Shown: positions 43,927-53,788, numbered from the stretch's first letter. The stretch: 64,000 nucleotides of DNA from CAZGMJ01 sp964526785 (GCA_964526785.1 CAZGMJ010000029.1:1-64000); one strand, 5' to 3'. Translations and numbers: made by a program. The notes: generated by a model from the sequence alone, not told the origin.

Positions 43927-44337
43927 ATGGAAGTTGTTCAGATGGATTTTCGAGTAAGCACGCGCGACCGCAATGAGATGGTCGACATTACGCAACAGGT
44001 GGGTTCGGCCGTGAAGGAGTCGGGAATCTCGGACGGTATCGCAACAGTCTATTGTCCGCACACCACGGCGGCCATTACGATCAACGAGAACGCGGACCGC
44101 TCGGTCGTGCACGATATTCTGCTGACCCTGAATGAACTGATTCCGCACAATCGATCGGGCTACCGGCATGTGGAAGGCAATAGCGATTCGCACTGCAAGA
44201 GTTCGCTGATCGGATGCAGCAGAGATGTGATGATTGCGAACGGTTCACTATGCCTTGGCACATGGCAGGGGATCTTTTTCTGTGAGTTCGATGGTCCGCG
44301 GAATCGGAAAGTACTGGTACAGGTACGCGGTCGATAA
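43927..44337 (+). CDS. yjbQ: YjbQ family protein (UPF0047)
   Basis: This 136-residue YjbQ protein is a small beta-rich enzyme; some members have thiamine-phosphate synthase activity. Signatures are YCPHTTAAITINENAD, the EGNSDSHCKSSLIG histidine loop and LGTWQGIFFCEFDGPR near the end. It starts 12 bases after the argS stop, so it probably shares that transcript. The physiological role is uncertain in the family as a whole. Confidence 0.93.
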   Translation: MEVVQMDFRVSTRDRNEMVDITQQVGSAVKESGISDGIATVYCPHTTAAITINENADRSVVHDILLTLNELIPHNRSGYRHVEGNSDSHCKSSLIGCSRDVMIANGSLCLGTWQGIFFCEFDGPRNRKVLVQVRGR

Positions 44338-44863
44338 AGCATACAGGGTGCAGGCAGGTGCTTCCTGTTCGCTTTTCAGGGGCGTTTTTGCGCATATGAG
44401 AGGCGAGGTGGTGGAACCGGCTGGGGGGGAGACCGGTGTTCCACGCTGCCTCGCCGAGGTTCATGAGGCTGCACAAAGCAGCGCAAAATACGCAAACATA
44501 TTACCACCACGCGATCGAAACGAAAAAAAACCGCCGCACAATGGTTCAAAAAGAACAATACCTCTCAGGGGCATAATTGCCAACCCCAAACATTCTTAAC
44601 ATCCTAATAATACGCCTTTAGCGGCTAAAATGCAAGCGAAAAATGGCATTTTTCTTACTTTTCTCCTGTGCGCCGTTACTCCTGGCCCTGCAGATTGTCG
44701 TGGGGCGCGACTGCGATTATGGACCACGGTGCCTGTAATCGTATGCAGTCCGGGTACGATTACGAGCATACGGCCGCAGGGTGCGCGAGTATCTGCGGTA
44801 TCTGCTTTTGACCGGGGATGTCGAGGTGTTTGATGTCTACTGCCGGGCGGAAGTTTTTTTGCC
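44338..44863. other. Intergenic stretch with a long hairpin
   Basis: No gene is supported. GGCGAGGTGGTGGAACCGG (44402-44420) is largely complementary to the segment ending CCTCGCC near 44455, forming a long imperfect GC-rich stem. A smaller GAAAAAT-GGC-ATTTTTC repeat lies near 44637. The first could be a processed RNA structure or an attenuator. The part between them is AT-rich. Confidence 0.4.
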
Positions 44864-44893
44864 TTGGCAAGACGCGTGGTTTGGTGATATGCT
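44864..44893 (+). promoter_or_regulatory. Candidate promoter of yggS
   Basis: TTGGCA (44864-44869) and TATGCT (44888-44893) are separated by 18 bases, with the gene start at 44949. Confidence 0.4.
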
Positions 44894-44948
44894 ACGCGCA
44901 TCCGATCCTGGATCATGTGTAATTGGTGATCTTATCCTCGAATCAGTT

Positions 44949-45671
44949 ATGTCAAAAATCGCCGAGAGAATAGAGCAAGTCCAGAGCAACATCAGTTCTG
45001 CTTGCGACCGTGCGGGCAGGGACCAATCCGAAGTCAAACTGGTCATTGTCACAAAATCCGTTGGTTTCGAGGAGATTCGTGAAGTCATTGGATTGGGTTT
45101 CCGCGACCTTGGGGAGAATCGCGTTCAGCAACTGAAGAAGGTGGCCGGTCAGGTGGAGCAGCAGGCCGAGTCGGGCGGTCCGGATGCTGAACCGATGCGC
45201 AGTGTCAACTGGCACATGATCGGGCACTTGCAGCGCAACAAAGTGCGGCAGGTGCTGCCAATTGCGTCTCTGATTCATTCAGTGGATACTCTGCGGCTCG
45301 CGGAAGAATTGAACACCGCCGGAGGCAAACTCGGGTTGCGGCCCAGAGTGCTCCTGCAGGTCAACGTTTCGAAAGAGCCCCAGAAGTACGGTGTTCCTGT
45401 AGGTGCTGTTACGCACTTGGCCGAGCAGATTGAGACCCTGCCCCATCTGGAAGTGTGCGGCCTGATGACGATGGCCCCACTGACGCACAGGAAGGACGTC
45501 GTTCGGGCATGTTTTGTTCGTGCGCGGGAGATTTTCATGGAAATGCGCGGCGAGCGAATTGTGGGACCGCAGTTCACGGAACTGAGCATGGGAATGAGTT
45601 CCGATTACGAGATTGCGGTCGAAGAGGGTGCGACGATCCTTCGAATCGGCTCGGCCATCTTTGCCGGATAA
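44949..45671 (+). CDS. yggS: YggS-family PLP-binding protein
   Basis: This 240-residue single-domain alanine-racemase-fold protein (PLPBP/YggS) binds pyridoxal phosphate and maintains vitamin B6 and amino acid balance; it has no known catalytic reaction. KLVIVTKSVGFEEIREV supplies the Schiff-base lysine. LGENRVQQLKKV, NWHMIGHLQRNKVRQVL, LLQVNVSKEPQKYGV and LSMGMSSDYEIAVEEGATILRIG are family motifs. The frame stays open upstream, but homologous sequence begins at ATG 44949. It is preceded by a possible promoter and followed by a 180-base spacer before the phosphatase gene. Confidence 0.94.
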   Translation: MSKIAERIEQVQSNISSACDRAGRDQSEVKLVIVTKSVGFEEIREVIGLGFRDLGENRVQQLKKVAGQVEQQAESGGPDAEPMRSVNWHMIGHLQRNKVRQVLPIASLIHSVDTLRLAEELNTAGGKLGLRPRVLLQVNVSKEPQKYGVPVGAVTHLAEQIETLPHLEVCGLMTMAPLTHRKDVVRACFVRAREIFMEMRGERIVGPQFTELSMGMSSDYEIAVEEGATILRIGSAIFAG

Positions 45672-45851
45672 GCATAACCCCCCATTTTCAGCATCCACCT
45701 GCACGGCAGAAGAGAATATCTACAAAAAGCGCGGAAAAAGACTGCCCATTTGGAAAAGTGCCCCTCGCAACAGGTCGAATAGATCATATACGGTACAAGG
45801 GAAACCGCGTAGTGGTTGGCCCGATAAACGCATAGAAGGAAGCTTTTTCGC

Positions 45852-47123
45852 ATGGACAAGTGGAAACAGGCGAGCCGAAAACGACTGCTGACAGCCTTTA
45901 CGGACGTACTGTACCTGACGAATTCAGGGCAGATACCGTATGAAGTCAGGCGTCTGCTGAAGCAGAAGGGGCTGTCGTATGTAGTCTTGCCAGTAGACGA
46001 GTACTCGCGAATACGGCAGGAGAGAGACTTGATCGGGACCGTGATTATCGACGGCCAGGACATGGAGGCTGAACAAACCGAGCAACTGGGACGAGTAGTT
46101 GAGTCGCTTGAATTGGAGAACATCGGTGTGATCTTCCTGACCAGCCGAGTGAACATGCCGGTCAAGAGTTTCTCTATCTCTCCGCCCAAGAGCAGTTTTT
46201 CCATGTCGGGCACGACAGAGGCGGTCTCCATCGATGATCTGTGGGTGCAGATCAGCGTGAATTTGGCGTGTCGCAAGCGAGCCTCGGGCATGGCGATCAA
46301 ACCCGCTCGCTCGATCGGTCATTCGCGGGTGTATAAGAACAAGCTGGCCGAACAACTCAAGATGACGCAGAGTCTGATCGAGAGTCTGGCCGAACAGTTG
46401 CAGCTTGCAGGGCGGGTGCAGCAGGACTTTCTGCCGACCCGGCTGCCGAGCACCGATACAATTGAATGGGCGAGCGCGTATGTTCCGGCTGAGTGGGTTT
46501 CGGGCGACATATACACGATCGATCGCATAGACGAAGAGCATGTCGGTTTCTATCTGGCCGACGTGGTCGGTCATGGTATGCCGGCGGCGCTGCTGACCAT
46601 CTTTCTCAAGCAGGCTCTGGTGATGCGCGAGACGGTCGGGCACGACTACACCATCTTCTCGCCGGCCGAGGTTATGCAGCATCTGAACGTTCGGATGGCT
46701 GCGCAGAAGCTGTCGGGTTATCAATTTGCCACATGCTGCTATTGCCTGCTCGATACACAGACGCTCGAACTAACCTACTCGAGGGCCGGACATCCGTATC
46801 CGATTCTGATGCGAGCCGGCGAAGAGCCCAGACAACTTGAGGTTCGCGGGCCTCTTCTGGGGATCTTCGAGCAGGCGGAGTTCCTGCAGGCCGTCGTTCA
46901 GCTCCAGCCGGGCGATAAGCTGCTGATTTACTCCGACGGCGCCGAGCGATTCATCGGCGGTTACGATGATCACAGCGTATTTCACTTCGCCGACAGTTTT
47001 CTCGATTTGCAGGACGCCCCCATTGGCAAGATCATCGACAAACTGAAGGTATTCGCAAACAACGTTGAGGTGGATTCGCCGGAAGTGGACGACATTACAG
47101 CAGTCGGCCTGGAGGTTCACTAA
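45852..47123 (+). CDS. RsbU/SpoIIE-type serine phosphatase
   Basis: This 423-residue PP2C-like phosphatase of the SpoIIE family would dephosphorylate an anti-anti-sigma or similar phosphoserine protein. The catalytic domain spans about 205-423: EWVSGDIYTIDRIDEEHVGFYLADVVGHGMP supplies the metal aspartates, followed by YSRAGHPYPILM, LLIYSDGAERF and DDITAVGLEV. A coiled linker (about 165-205, QLQLAGRVQQDFLP) is typical. The N-terminal domain of about 130 residues looks like a degenerate receiver without obvious phospho-acceptor. The partner is not in the window. Confidence 0.88.
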   Translation: MDKWKQASRKRLLTAFTDVLYLTNSGQIPYEVRRLLKQKGLSYVVLPVDEYSRIRQERDLIGTVIIDGQDMEAEQTEQLGRVVESLELENIGVIFLTSRVNMPVKSFSISPPKSSFSMSGTTEAVSIDDLWVQISVNLACRKRASGMAIKPARSIGHSRVYKNKLAEQLKMTQSLIESLAEQLQLAGRVQQDFLPTRLPSTDTIEWASAYVPAEWVSGDIYTIDRIDEEHVGFYLADVVGHGMPAALLTIFLKQALVMRETVGHDYTIFSPAEVMQHLNVRMAAQKLSGYQFATCCYCLLDTQTLELTYSRAGHPYPILMRAGEEPRQLEVRGPLLGIFEQAEFLQAVVQLQPGDKLLIYSDGAERFIGGYDDHSVFHFADSFLDLQDAPIGKIIDKLKVFANNVEVDSPEVDDITAVGLEVH

Positions 47124-47164
47124 TCGAGCAATCACGTTGATCGATCGCGCCTGCACTGCTTTTT

Positions 47165-47785
47165 CTATTGATCCTCTGAAGGTGCGATATCGCTGAAGCA
47201 GCCGGCCGCGTGTTGCTTTAATTCGTTCAGCATCATTCGGCACGCCTGCTGTATTTCCCATTGTGCCTTGGGACAGATTCGCATTCGGAAGATATGCCGC
47301 CATTCGCGGAAATTCGCGGAGACGACGATTTCGCTTGTGCAGGCGTTCGGCAGAACGAAGCGTGCGTCTTCTTTTCGCAGACCCCGCTGACGCCATTTCC
47401 TGTACATAGCCTGGATCGTTTGCATATCGGCATGAAAATCATCTTCGTGTTCAGCCGGTACGCCCGGGGGGACAACATACGAAAAGCTGTCTTCGCTGAC
47501 ATATCGCTGCGATTGCTGAGAGATAGCGAGCAGTCGGTGGCGGACCAGTTGATGCGTCATAGCACGAGAGCAGTTGCGGATCCGAAATGTTGCGTAGGCA
47601 TGTTCGAGGGGCGATTCATGCCCCAACTTGATCAGGCGTGCGATGAAATCCTTTTGCGAGTCTGCACCTATCTTGTCAAAACTCAAATAGCAGGTTCGTC
47701 CCGCCTGTTCGATGACATTCTCGGCGTCGGGTGTAATCGCGATCAGTTCAACCTGCAATTGTGTGGCACAGCTTGATTCTTGCAT
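47165..47785 (-). CDS. thyX: FAD-dependent thymidylate synthase
   Basis: This 206-residue flavoenzyme makes dTMP from dUMP using methylene-THF and NADPH. The ThyX signature RHRX7S is present (RHRLLAISQQSQRY). SPLEHAYATFRI, ACTSEIVVSANFREW and RICPKAQWEIQ complete the pattern. ATG 47785 is preferred; an in-frame TTG at 47800 is possible. A TTGTAG/GATAAT pair on the minus strand (47844-47815) is a plausible promoter. Use of ThyX may spare reduced folate for the MTHFR-type enzyme encoded just upstream on the same strand. Confidence 0.95.
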   Translation of the reverse strand: MQESSCATQLQVELIAITPDAENVIEQAGRTCYLSFDKIGADSQKDFIARLIKLGHESPLEHAYATFRIRNCSRAMTHQLVRHRLLAISQQSQRYVSEDSFSYVVPPGVPAEHEDDFHADMQTIQAMYRKWRQRGLRKEDARFVLPNACTSEIVVSANFREWRHIFRMRICPKAQWEIQQACRMMLNELKQHAAGCFSDIAPSEDQ

Positions 47786-47814
47786 TGAGTATTCCCGCAA
47801 TTTCTCTAAATCAG

Positions 47815-47844
47815 ATTATCGTTTCTATTTGACGCTATCTACAA
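47815..47844 (-). promoter_or_regulatory. Candidate promoter of thyX
   Basis: On the minus strand TTGTAG (47844-47839) and GATAAT (47820-47815) are separated by 18 bases, about 30 bases before the thyX ATG. Confidence 0.4.
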
Positions 47845-47905
47845 AAACCGCGCAGGCACCCGGTCTGTGCAGCTTATGCAATTGACATTTGCTGGTATGC
47901 GCCGT

Positions 47906-49768
47906 TCAGACACTTTTTGCCTCGAGTTTGCCGAGGACGGACAGGGCGGTATCAACGTTGCCGAATGGCGCACTGACTGCAAAGCCGGCTACGCGGTCGG
48001 CGACCATATCGACCATTTCCTGAGCGATTTGGATGCCCAGAGCCCGCCCCTGCTCGCGCGTTTGGGCCGTGGCCATGCGTTCAAGCACCTGCTCTGGGAC
48101 CACTACGCCCGGCACTTCATTGGCCATGAATTCTGCGTTTTTGAAGCTCGTAAACGGCCATATCCCGGCGATCACGGGTATGGCGAAAGGCTCGGTCGCA
48201 TCGAGAAATCGAAACAGCATGGCCGGATCGAAAACGGGCTGCGTAATGGCATATTCGGCGCCGGCTTCGACCTTCTGTCGGAATCGTTCGATCTCCCTGT
48301 CGAAATCTACAGCGACCGGATTGGCGCCGACACCAAGGGTAAGGCTTATCGGGGGTGAGAATTCGTTGCCTCCAATGTCGATGCCCTGGTTCAGATCGCG
48401 GATGACGTTCGTCAGTGCTATCGAATCCATGTCGAAAACGCCCGTTGCATGGGGATAATCACCAAGTTTGGGCGGATCGCCCGTGATGACGAGCATGTTA
48501 TGAATACCTATGGCGAAAGCGCCCAGAATGTCCGACTGCATGCCGATGAGGTTTCTGTCCCGGCAGCAGAAATGCAGGATCGTTTCGATCTCTGCGTTGT
48601 GTTGAATCTGAACCGCCGTAACGAGAGGGGACAGACGCGAACTTGCCCGCGGGCCATCGGGAATGTTGATCGCATCGATTCCGAACTCGGCGCATCGCCT
48701 GGCTTTGTCCAGGATCGAACTGACGTCCACGCCCCGGGGGGGAGTAAGCTCGATGGCTGTGACTTTCCGTCCCGCGGCAAGAGCGGCGCCGAGTTTCGAC
48801 TTCTCACCGAGCGGGGTCTGTTGCTTTGCTTCGGGCCGTTCGGGTTTGGCAACGGCGATCCCGACGGCGGGTTTCTTCGTTGCGGCTTTGTCCATCGCAC
48901 GCACGGCTCGGGCGATCTCTGCAATATGTTCGGGAGTGGTACCGCAGCAACCGCCGATTATTCGTGCACCTTTCTCGAAGAAACGCTTGGCATACTCGGC
49001 CATGTATTCGGGCGTGCACATGTACAGTGTTCTGCCCTCAATCTGTCTGGGCAGGCCCGCGTTCGGCTGGACCGAAAACGGCTTTTCGGTGACGTTGCGG
49101 ATATGCTCGAGACTTGTAAGCATGTCGGAAGGCCCGACCGAACAATTGAGTCCGACGGCCGTAGCGCCGGGCAGCGAGGCCAGTCGCGCTATTGCTCGAT
49201 CGACTTTCTCGCCGTAGATTGTCTCGCTGAGGTCGTTTACCGTCAATTGTGCAACGATAGGCAGATTTGTAGCTTTGTGCGCCGCCTCAACGGCAATCAG
49301 CAGTTCATCTGTTTGCGAGAACGTCTCGAGAATCAGAAAGTCCACACCGCCTCTTGCCAATGCTTTGGCCTGATCTTCGAAAGCCCGAGCGGCCTGCTGG
49401 TTTGTCAAGCCGCCGTGCGCGGTGACCTGTCGGCCGAGGGGGCCGATAGCGCCCGCGACCAGGGCCTGGCGACCAGCCGCCTGGCGTGCAATCTTGACCG
49501 CGGCGTGATTGATCTGCTCGACCGCGTCCGCCAGACCAAACTTGCCCAGCTTGAGTCTATTGGCACCGAACGTATTGGTTTCGATGAAATCCGCACCGGC
49601 CTGTATGTAGCTCTCATGGATGCCGCGAACGATTTTGCTGTTGGTCAGGCACAGTTCGTCGTAACAACTGTTCAGAAAGACGCCGCGCTGATAGAGCATC
49701 GTGCCCATTGCGCCGTCGGCTATGAGGACACGGTCGGCCAACAACTGGAGAAATTCTTCGTTGGTCAT
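47906..49768 (-). CDS. Homocysteine S-methyltransferase/MTHFR fusion
   Basis: This 620-residue two-domain protein is like B. subtilis YitJ. The N-terminal domain (about 1-290) is a zinc homocysteine methyltransferase: LIADGAMGTMLYQRG, then zinc cysteines in VGLNCSVGP and GGCCGTTPEHI. The C-terminal domain (about 335-620) is an FAD-dependent methylenetetrahydrofolate reductase beginning TAIELTPPRGVD, with VTGDPPKLGDYP and YAITQPVFDP. It would link the folate C1 pool to methionine synthesis. The spacer before its start on the minus strand was checked for a SAM riboswitch pattern and none was seen. Confidence 0.93.
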   Translation of the reverse strand: MTNEEFLQLLADRVLIADGAMGTMLYQRGVFLNSCYDELCLTNSKIVRGIHESYIQAGADFIETNTFGANRLKLGKFGLADAVEQINHAAVKIARQAAGRQALVAGAIGPLGRQVTAHGGLTNQQAARAFEDQAKALARGGVDFLILETFSQTDELLIAVEAAHKATNLPIVAQLTVNDLSETIYGEKVDRAIARLASLPGATAVGLNCSVGPSDMLTSLEHIRNVTEKPFSVQPNAGLPRQIEGRTLYMCTPEYMAEYAKRFFEKGARIIGGCCGTTPEHIAEIARAVRAMDKAATKKPAVGIAVAKPERPEAKQQTPLGEKSKLGAALAAGRKVTAIELTPPRGVDVSSILDKARRCAEFGIDAINIPDGPRASSRLSPLVTAVQIQHNAEIETILHFCCRDRNLIGMQSDILGAFAIGIHNMLVITGDPPKLGDYPHATGVFDMDSIALTNVIRDLNQGIDIGGNEFSPPISLTLGVGANPVAVDFDREIERFRQKVEAGAEYAITQPVFDPAMLFRFLDATEPFAIPVIAGIWPFTSFKNAEFMANEVPGVVVPEQVLERMATAQTREQGRALGIQIAQEMVDMVADRVAGFAVSAPFGNVDTALSVLGKLEAKSV

Positions 49769-50507
49769 ACTGTATAGCTTCCTTGCTATTTGCTGTATGG
49801 ACGGCCTTGTGGAGGACTATCCAAATGTTCTTTCTAATCGTGCGGACGCAATTCCTCAGACCCTGCATGCGCGACCTCCCGCGTCCTTCTGTTCTTTCGC
49901 GTGATTCGCAGAACAAATAGTAACGCATGGCCTATGGTGCCCACTGCGAACATCCGGCACGGTTAATGAAGAGCATATCGGCAGGGGAACGCGCCTTCAA
50001 GGAATTTTGCCTGTGAGGAATGCCGCAATGTCGGATTCGGTGTTCTTCCGGTGCGGTTCTGATGTTGTTGAGGCGTTTTCAATGGGTTCGATTTCCATAT
50101 TTTCCTTGACAGAAACATTGCAGAGCGGTACCGTAGAATTGTGCAAAGCAGCAGGCGGGCGTATCGTTGTAGAACTGACGGCCGCGTTTGCTCTGCGTTG
50201 ATGCATTAAGGTCCGCCTGCGGGATATCGGTCGTCGGTTTGCGAACTGGTACTGGTTGTGGAATTGGGAGTGACGCCATTGCCGAATGCGAGATGACGAT
50301 GCCGCTGAGTTCTGCTGAATCCGCTCGATACGCCATTTATATCCTGTACCGTATTTTGTCATAATCACTTTTCTTCATATCTCTCTGGAGCATTCAGCCG
50401 GCAACTACGGCTCCTTTCCTGCGTAATTGTCCTGCGCGCAGCGTCATACTTACGCGGCGATGATGTCGCCTGATGTCTGTCAACACATACGCAGAAAGGA
50501 CCTCATC
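49769..50507. other. Divergent intergenic region, no gene recognised
   Basis: These 739 bases separate the methyltransferase/MTHFR gene (minus) from the spermidine-synthase-like gene (plus). A TTGACA at 50105-50110 has only a weak TACCGT partner at 17-base spacing. Short frames exist on both strands but none has a recognisable product. AAAGGAC near 50496 is the Shine-Dalgarno of the next gene. Confidence 0.45.
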
Positions 50508-53450
50508 ATGGCGACGTATGGGCAAGAAGAAGCGGGCCAAAAGCGGCTCTTTCTACTTTCGATATTGATGATCGTATATTTTGCGTCGGGCATCTGTTCG
50601 TTGATGGATGAAGTGGTTTGGCTGCGTCTGCTGAAACTGATCATCGGCAACACCGTATACGCCTCCAGCATTGTCGTGTCGGTCTTCATGGGGGGCCTTG
50701 CGCTGGGAGCGGCCATCATGGCGAGGAGATGCAGGCGATTCAAAAGGCCGCTTCGAGCGTACGCACTGATCGAGCTGCTGATAGCCCTGTGCGTGCTTTG
50801 TTCTCCTGCAGCACTTCGATTTGCCGACAGTCTGTATGTTTGGATATGGAGAAGCATACGTCCTGGCGAAGGCGTGTTGATTCTCTGCCAATCAATGATA
50901 TCGGGTGTGATTCTGCTGGTTCCCACAGTGCTAATGGGTATGACGTTGCCGCTACTGGCCATGTTTACGTCGTCGCTCGAACGGCGAAGCGTACCTCTGG
51001 TGGGCAGACTTTATGCAGTCAACATGCTTGGTGCAGCTACAGGAGTGCTTCTTGCGGGTTTCGTTTTGATCCGCGTAATCGGAGTTACGTGGACTCTGCG
51101 TGTTTCTGCTGTCTTGAATGTGGGCGTGGCATTTGGGGGGTACATCCTGCACCGGCGTTTTGAATTCGTGTCGATTACCAGTTCGGGTGAAGCGAGCCAC
51201 GGCCATTCGTTTCGGCGACAGCCGGATGGTCTGGCACTGTTGGCATGTGGTTTCTTCCTGAGCGGTTTTGTCTGCATCGGGTACGAACTGCTATGGATGC
51301 GAAGCATCGTTCACTCAATCGGGAATTATACGTATGTGTTCAGTGCTGTGCTGACCGTGTACCTGCTGGGTAATGTGACAGGCACAGCGATCGCAAGTCG
51401 ATTGATCAAGAACGTACGAAGACCGGCGCTGGCGTATAGTGTGGTGCTCTTCTCACTCGGCGTATTTGGCGTCTGCTACCTGCCCTGGCTGACTATATGC
51501 AACTTCCATCTGTTACCCGCCATTTCCACTCAGCCGGAGATGGCCTTTCTGGCGGGGCTGTTGCCTCTGCGTATGAGCAAGCCACTTATCGAATGTGCGG
51601 TACTGTTTCTCGGGCCATCGGTCCTTATGGGCATCGGCTTTCCCCTGATGCTGCAAGCCTGGGTCAATCGACGTGGCTCTGTAGGCGCATCTACGGGATG
51701 GGCTTACGCGCTGAACACCTTCGGAGCGGTTCTGGGCGGCGTGCTTACGGGCTTTGTTCTCATTCCCCTGATGGGATTGCAGCAGTCGGTTGTTCTTATG
51801 GGATTGGCGGCACTGTGGCTTGCAGCATTGATGTGGCTCAGGTTTATGCAACCGACCCTTTGCCGGTGGTTTGTGCGATTAGCGCTTCCGATTTGTGCGT
51901 TGTCCATTTCGGTTGCGACTACGTACATTCCTCAAGACCTCTTCCTGCGGACGGTTGCCTTGTCCGGCCGGGTCTTTGGTCATGAGATCGTTGCGATGGA
52001 AGAAGGGATCAACACCACCGTATCGGTGCACGAAGACTCTGAGTACAGATCGCGATACCTCTATACTTCCGGATGCATTGTTGCCGGCACATCACCCGGT
52101 TTCCGAGGCGACCAGAAGATGCTGGGGCATTTTCCCGCGCTGCTGAATCCGCGCACGCGTCGAACTCTGTCCGTGGGGTTCGGGTCAGGGGAGAGCACTA
52201 CATGCCTTGCTATGCACGAGATTGAAGAGGTCGATTGCGTCGAAATTGCCCCGGAAGTTGTCGCTTGTGCGCTGAGGTACTTCCCGGAATTCCATAGTGG
52301 AGGCGTACTGCACCCGAACGTGAATATGATCTACATGGACGCGCGCAACTACCTGCATCTGACGGAGCGGTCCTACGATGCGATTATCAGTGATTGCACG
52401 GGCATGAGTCGTTTTGCTGAGAACGGGTCGCTCTTCACACGGGATTACTTTCAGTGCGCGCGCAGGCGTCTGAGCGGCGGCGGGATGTTCATGTCGTGGA
52501 TTGATACGTATTCCACGGAAAGCGAGCCGGTAATCAACAGCGTACTGGGAACGATGATGGAGGTCTTTCCGCACGTGACGCTTTGGTATATGACGCCTGA
52601 GCCCGCTCCGTTCTTCATGGTCGTCGGATCCCAGGAGCCTCAGATGTTCCGTGTTCGCCACATAATGCAACAGATGCGGAAGGCGGAAGTGGGCAAGAGT
52701 CTGGCGAACGTAAATGTCTCAAGTGTGGCGGATGTTCTTAGTTGCTACATTGCAGATGAGCGGGATATTGCGCGAAGTTTTCAGGGCTTTCGCCGCAATA
52801 CGGACGATCGTCCTTTCGTAGAGTTCTGCACGGTCCACGACCCTGCAGGCCGAGGGATTATGCGGAACTTCTTTGAGACAGTGCAGTCGGAATCCATCTG
52901 GCAACATCTTGACTGGAGGGGCCTGGCGGAGGCAGAAAGGGATGATGTAATGGCGGGATTGCAGCGTGTCCGGCGGGTAGCCAGATGCGTTCAACTTTCG
53001 CAGACAGCCGAGACATACGGCCAGAGCCTGATGCACTGCATGAATGGATTACAAATCGATCCGAGATACCCTGCCCTGTGTACCGCCAAGCGAGCAATCG
53101 AAGAGCATCTTCTGAATTCGGGCTTGCAGTGCCTGGCGGAGGACAACCGGGCCGGTGCTATGAGGGCCGCGGAGACCATGTTGGAGCATGATCCTAACTC
53201 CGCCAATGGTTGGGTTTTGCTGTCTCAGGTCAGAAGACACAAAGGGGCGGGCTCGCAAGCGCTGGAGGCGGCGAGACGGGCGATTGCCGAGGCTCCGGAC
53301 GATCTATACGCACATTACAATCTATGGAGTGTGCTTGTTTCGCTTGAGGAGTTGGAGCAGGGCAGGGCGGCTATGGATCGCGCGGTGGAGATGTTTGGGG
53401 GCAACAGCGGGCTCAAGACGACAGAGGCGCACAGCCGATTGGGGTTCTAG
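50508..53450 (+). CDS. Membrane spermidine-synthase-like protein with TPR tail
   Basis: This 980-residue fusion has an N-terminal MFS-like membrane part of about 12-14 helices (residues 15 to about 475), with repeated G-x-x-x-P loops such as VPTVLMGMTLPLLAMF and FLGPSVLMGIGFPLML. A spermidine-synthase-type Rossmann domain (about 500-790) follows, with VGFGSGES near 556 and SDCTGMSRFAENGSLFTRDYF. The C-terminus (about 830-980) is helical and TPR-like (MLEHDPNSANGWVLLSQV). Family members transfer aminopropyl or related groups, but many are unassigned. ATG 50508 follows AAAGGAC. Confidence 0.85.
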   Translation: MATYGQEEAGQKRLFLLSILMIVYFASGICSLMDEVVWLRLLKLIIGNTVYASSIVVSVFMGGLALGAAIMARRCRRFKRPLRAYALIELLIALCVLCSPAALRFADSLYVWIWRSIRPGEGVLILCQSMISGVILLVPTVLMGMTLPLLAMFTSSLERRSVPLVGRLYAVNMLGAATGVLLAGFVLIRVIGVTWTLRVSAVLNVGVAFGGYILHRRFEFVSITSSGEASHGHSFRRQPDGLALLACGFFLSGFVCIGYELLWMRSIVHSIGNYTYVFSAVLTVYLLGNVTGTAIASRLIKNVRRPALAYSVVLFSLGVFGVCYLPWLTICNFHLLPAISTQPEMAFLAGLLPLRMSKPLIECAVLFLGPSVLMGIGFPLMLQAWVNRRGSVGASTGWAYALNTFGAVLGGVLTGFVLIPLMGLQQSVVLMGLAALWLAALMWLRFMQPTLCRWFVRLALPICALSISVATTYIPQDLFLRTVALSGRVFGHEIVAMEEGINTTVSVHEDSEYRSRYLYTSGCIVAGTSPGFRGDQKMLGHFPALLNPRTRRTLSVGFGSGESTTCLAMHEIEEVDCVEIAPEVVACALRYFPEFHSGGVLHPNVNMIYMDARNYLHLTERSYDAIISDCTGMSRFAENGSLFTRDYFQCARRRLSGGGMFMSWIDTYSTESEPVINSVLGTMMEVFPHVTLWYMTPEPAPFFMVVGSQEPQMFRVRHIMQQMRKAEVGKSLANVNVSSVADVLSCYIADERDIARSFQGFRRNTDDRPFVEFCTVHDPAGRGIMRNFFETVQSESIWQHLDWRGLAEAERDDVMAGLQRVRRVARCVQLSQTAETYGQSLMHCMNGLQIDPRYPALCTAKRAIEEHLLNSGLQCLAEDNRAGAMRAAETMLEHDPNSANGWVLLSQVRRHKGAGSQALEAARRAIAEAPDDLYAHYNLWSVLVSLEELEQGRAAMDRAVEMFGGNSGLKTTEAHSRLGF

Positions 53451-53788
53451 CGGCGCGGAGACCGAATCCACATGCATCTGAGGCAAAGTCTGCTGAGTAT
53501 GATGGGGCATTGGTCATTTCCGGTTGCGGCTCGCTCATCAGTCGTCCTGCAGCGATTGCATCTTCGTAAGGCGTCCGGTACATTTTTGTGATATAGGACG
53601 TAAGGATGGGCAAATTGCTCGCAAACGCAGCATAAATCACCTGCCTGGCGGCCAGAAGTCGCAAGAAGGACCCTGCTGACAGGCATATCGCGGTTTTCAG
53701 GAACCTTTATATTCGGTGCGGGGTTTACCGATATAAAGGCAGTGCAATGCGAAAACCTTCTGCGGATGGATCGTAAGGCAGTTATGCC
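53451..53788. other. Intergenic stretch with two hairpins before accB
   Basis: No gene is supported. CCTTTATATTCGGT (53704-53717) pairs with ACCGATATAAAGG (53727-53739), a 13-bp stem with one bulge. A second repeat, AAGGCA-GTTA-TGCCTT (53775-53790), touches the accBC -35 box. Neither has a T tract. Confidence 0.5.

Noticed and set aside
48449..49777. 442-codon plus-strand frame opposite the homocysteine methyltransferase/MTHFR gene
   Set aside because: The minus-strand protein has complete catalytic motifs, while this frame has none.
49769..49930. Possible SAM or SAH riboswitch before the homocysteine methyltransferase gene
   Set aside because: The conserved core of the SAM-I or SAH riboswitch could not be found on the minus strand by eye.
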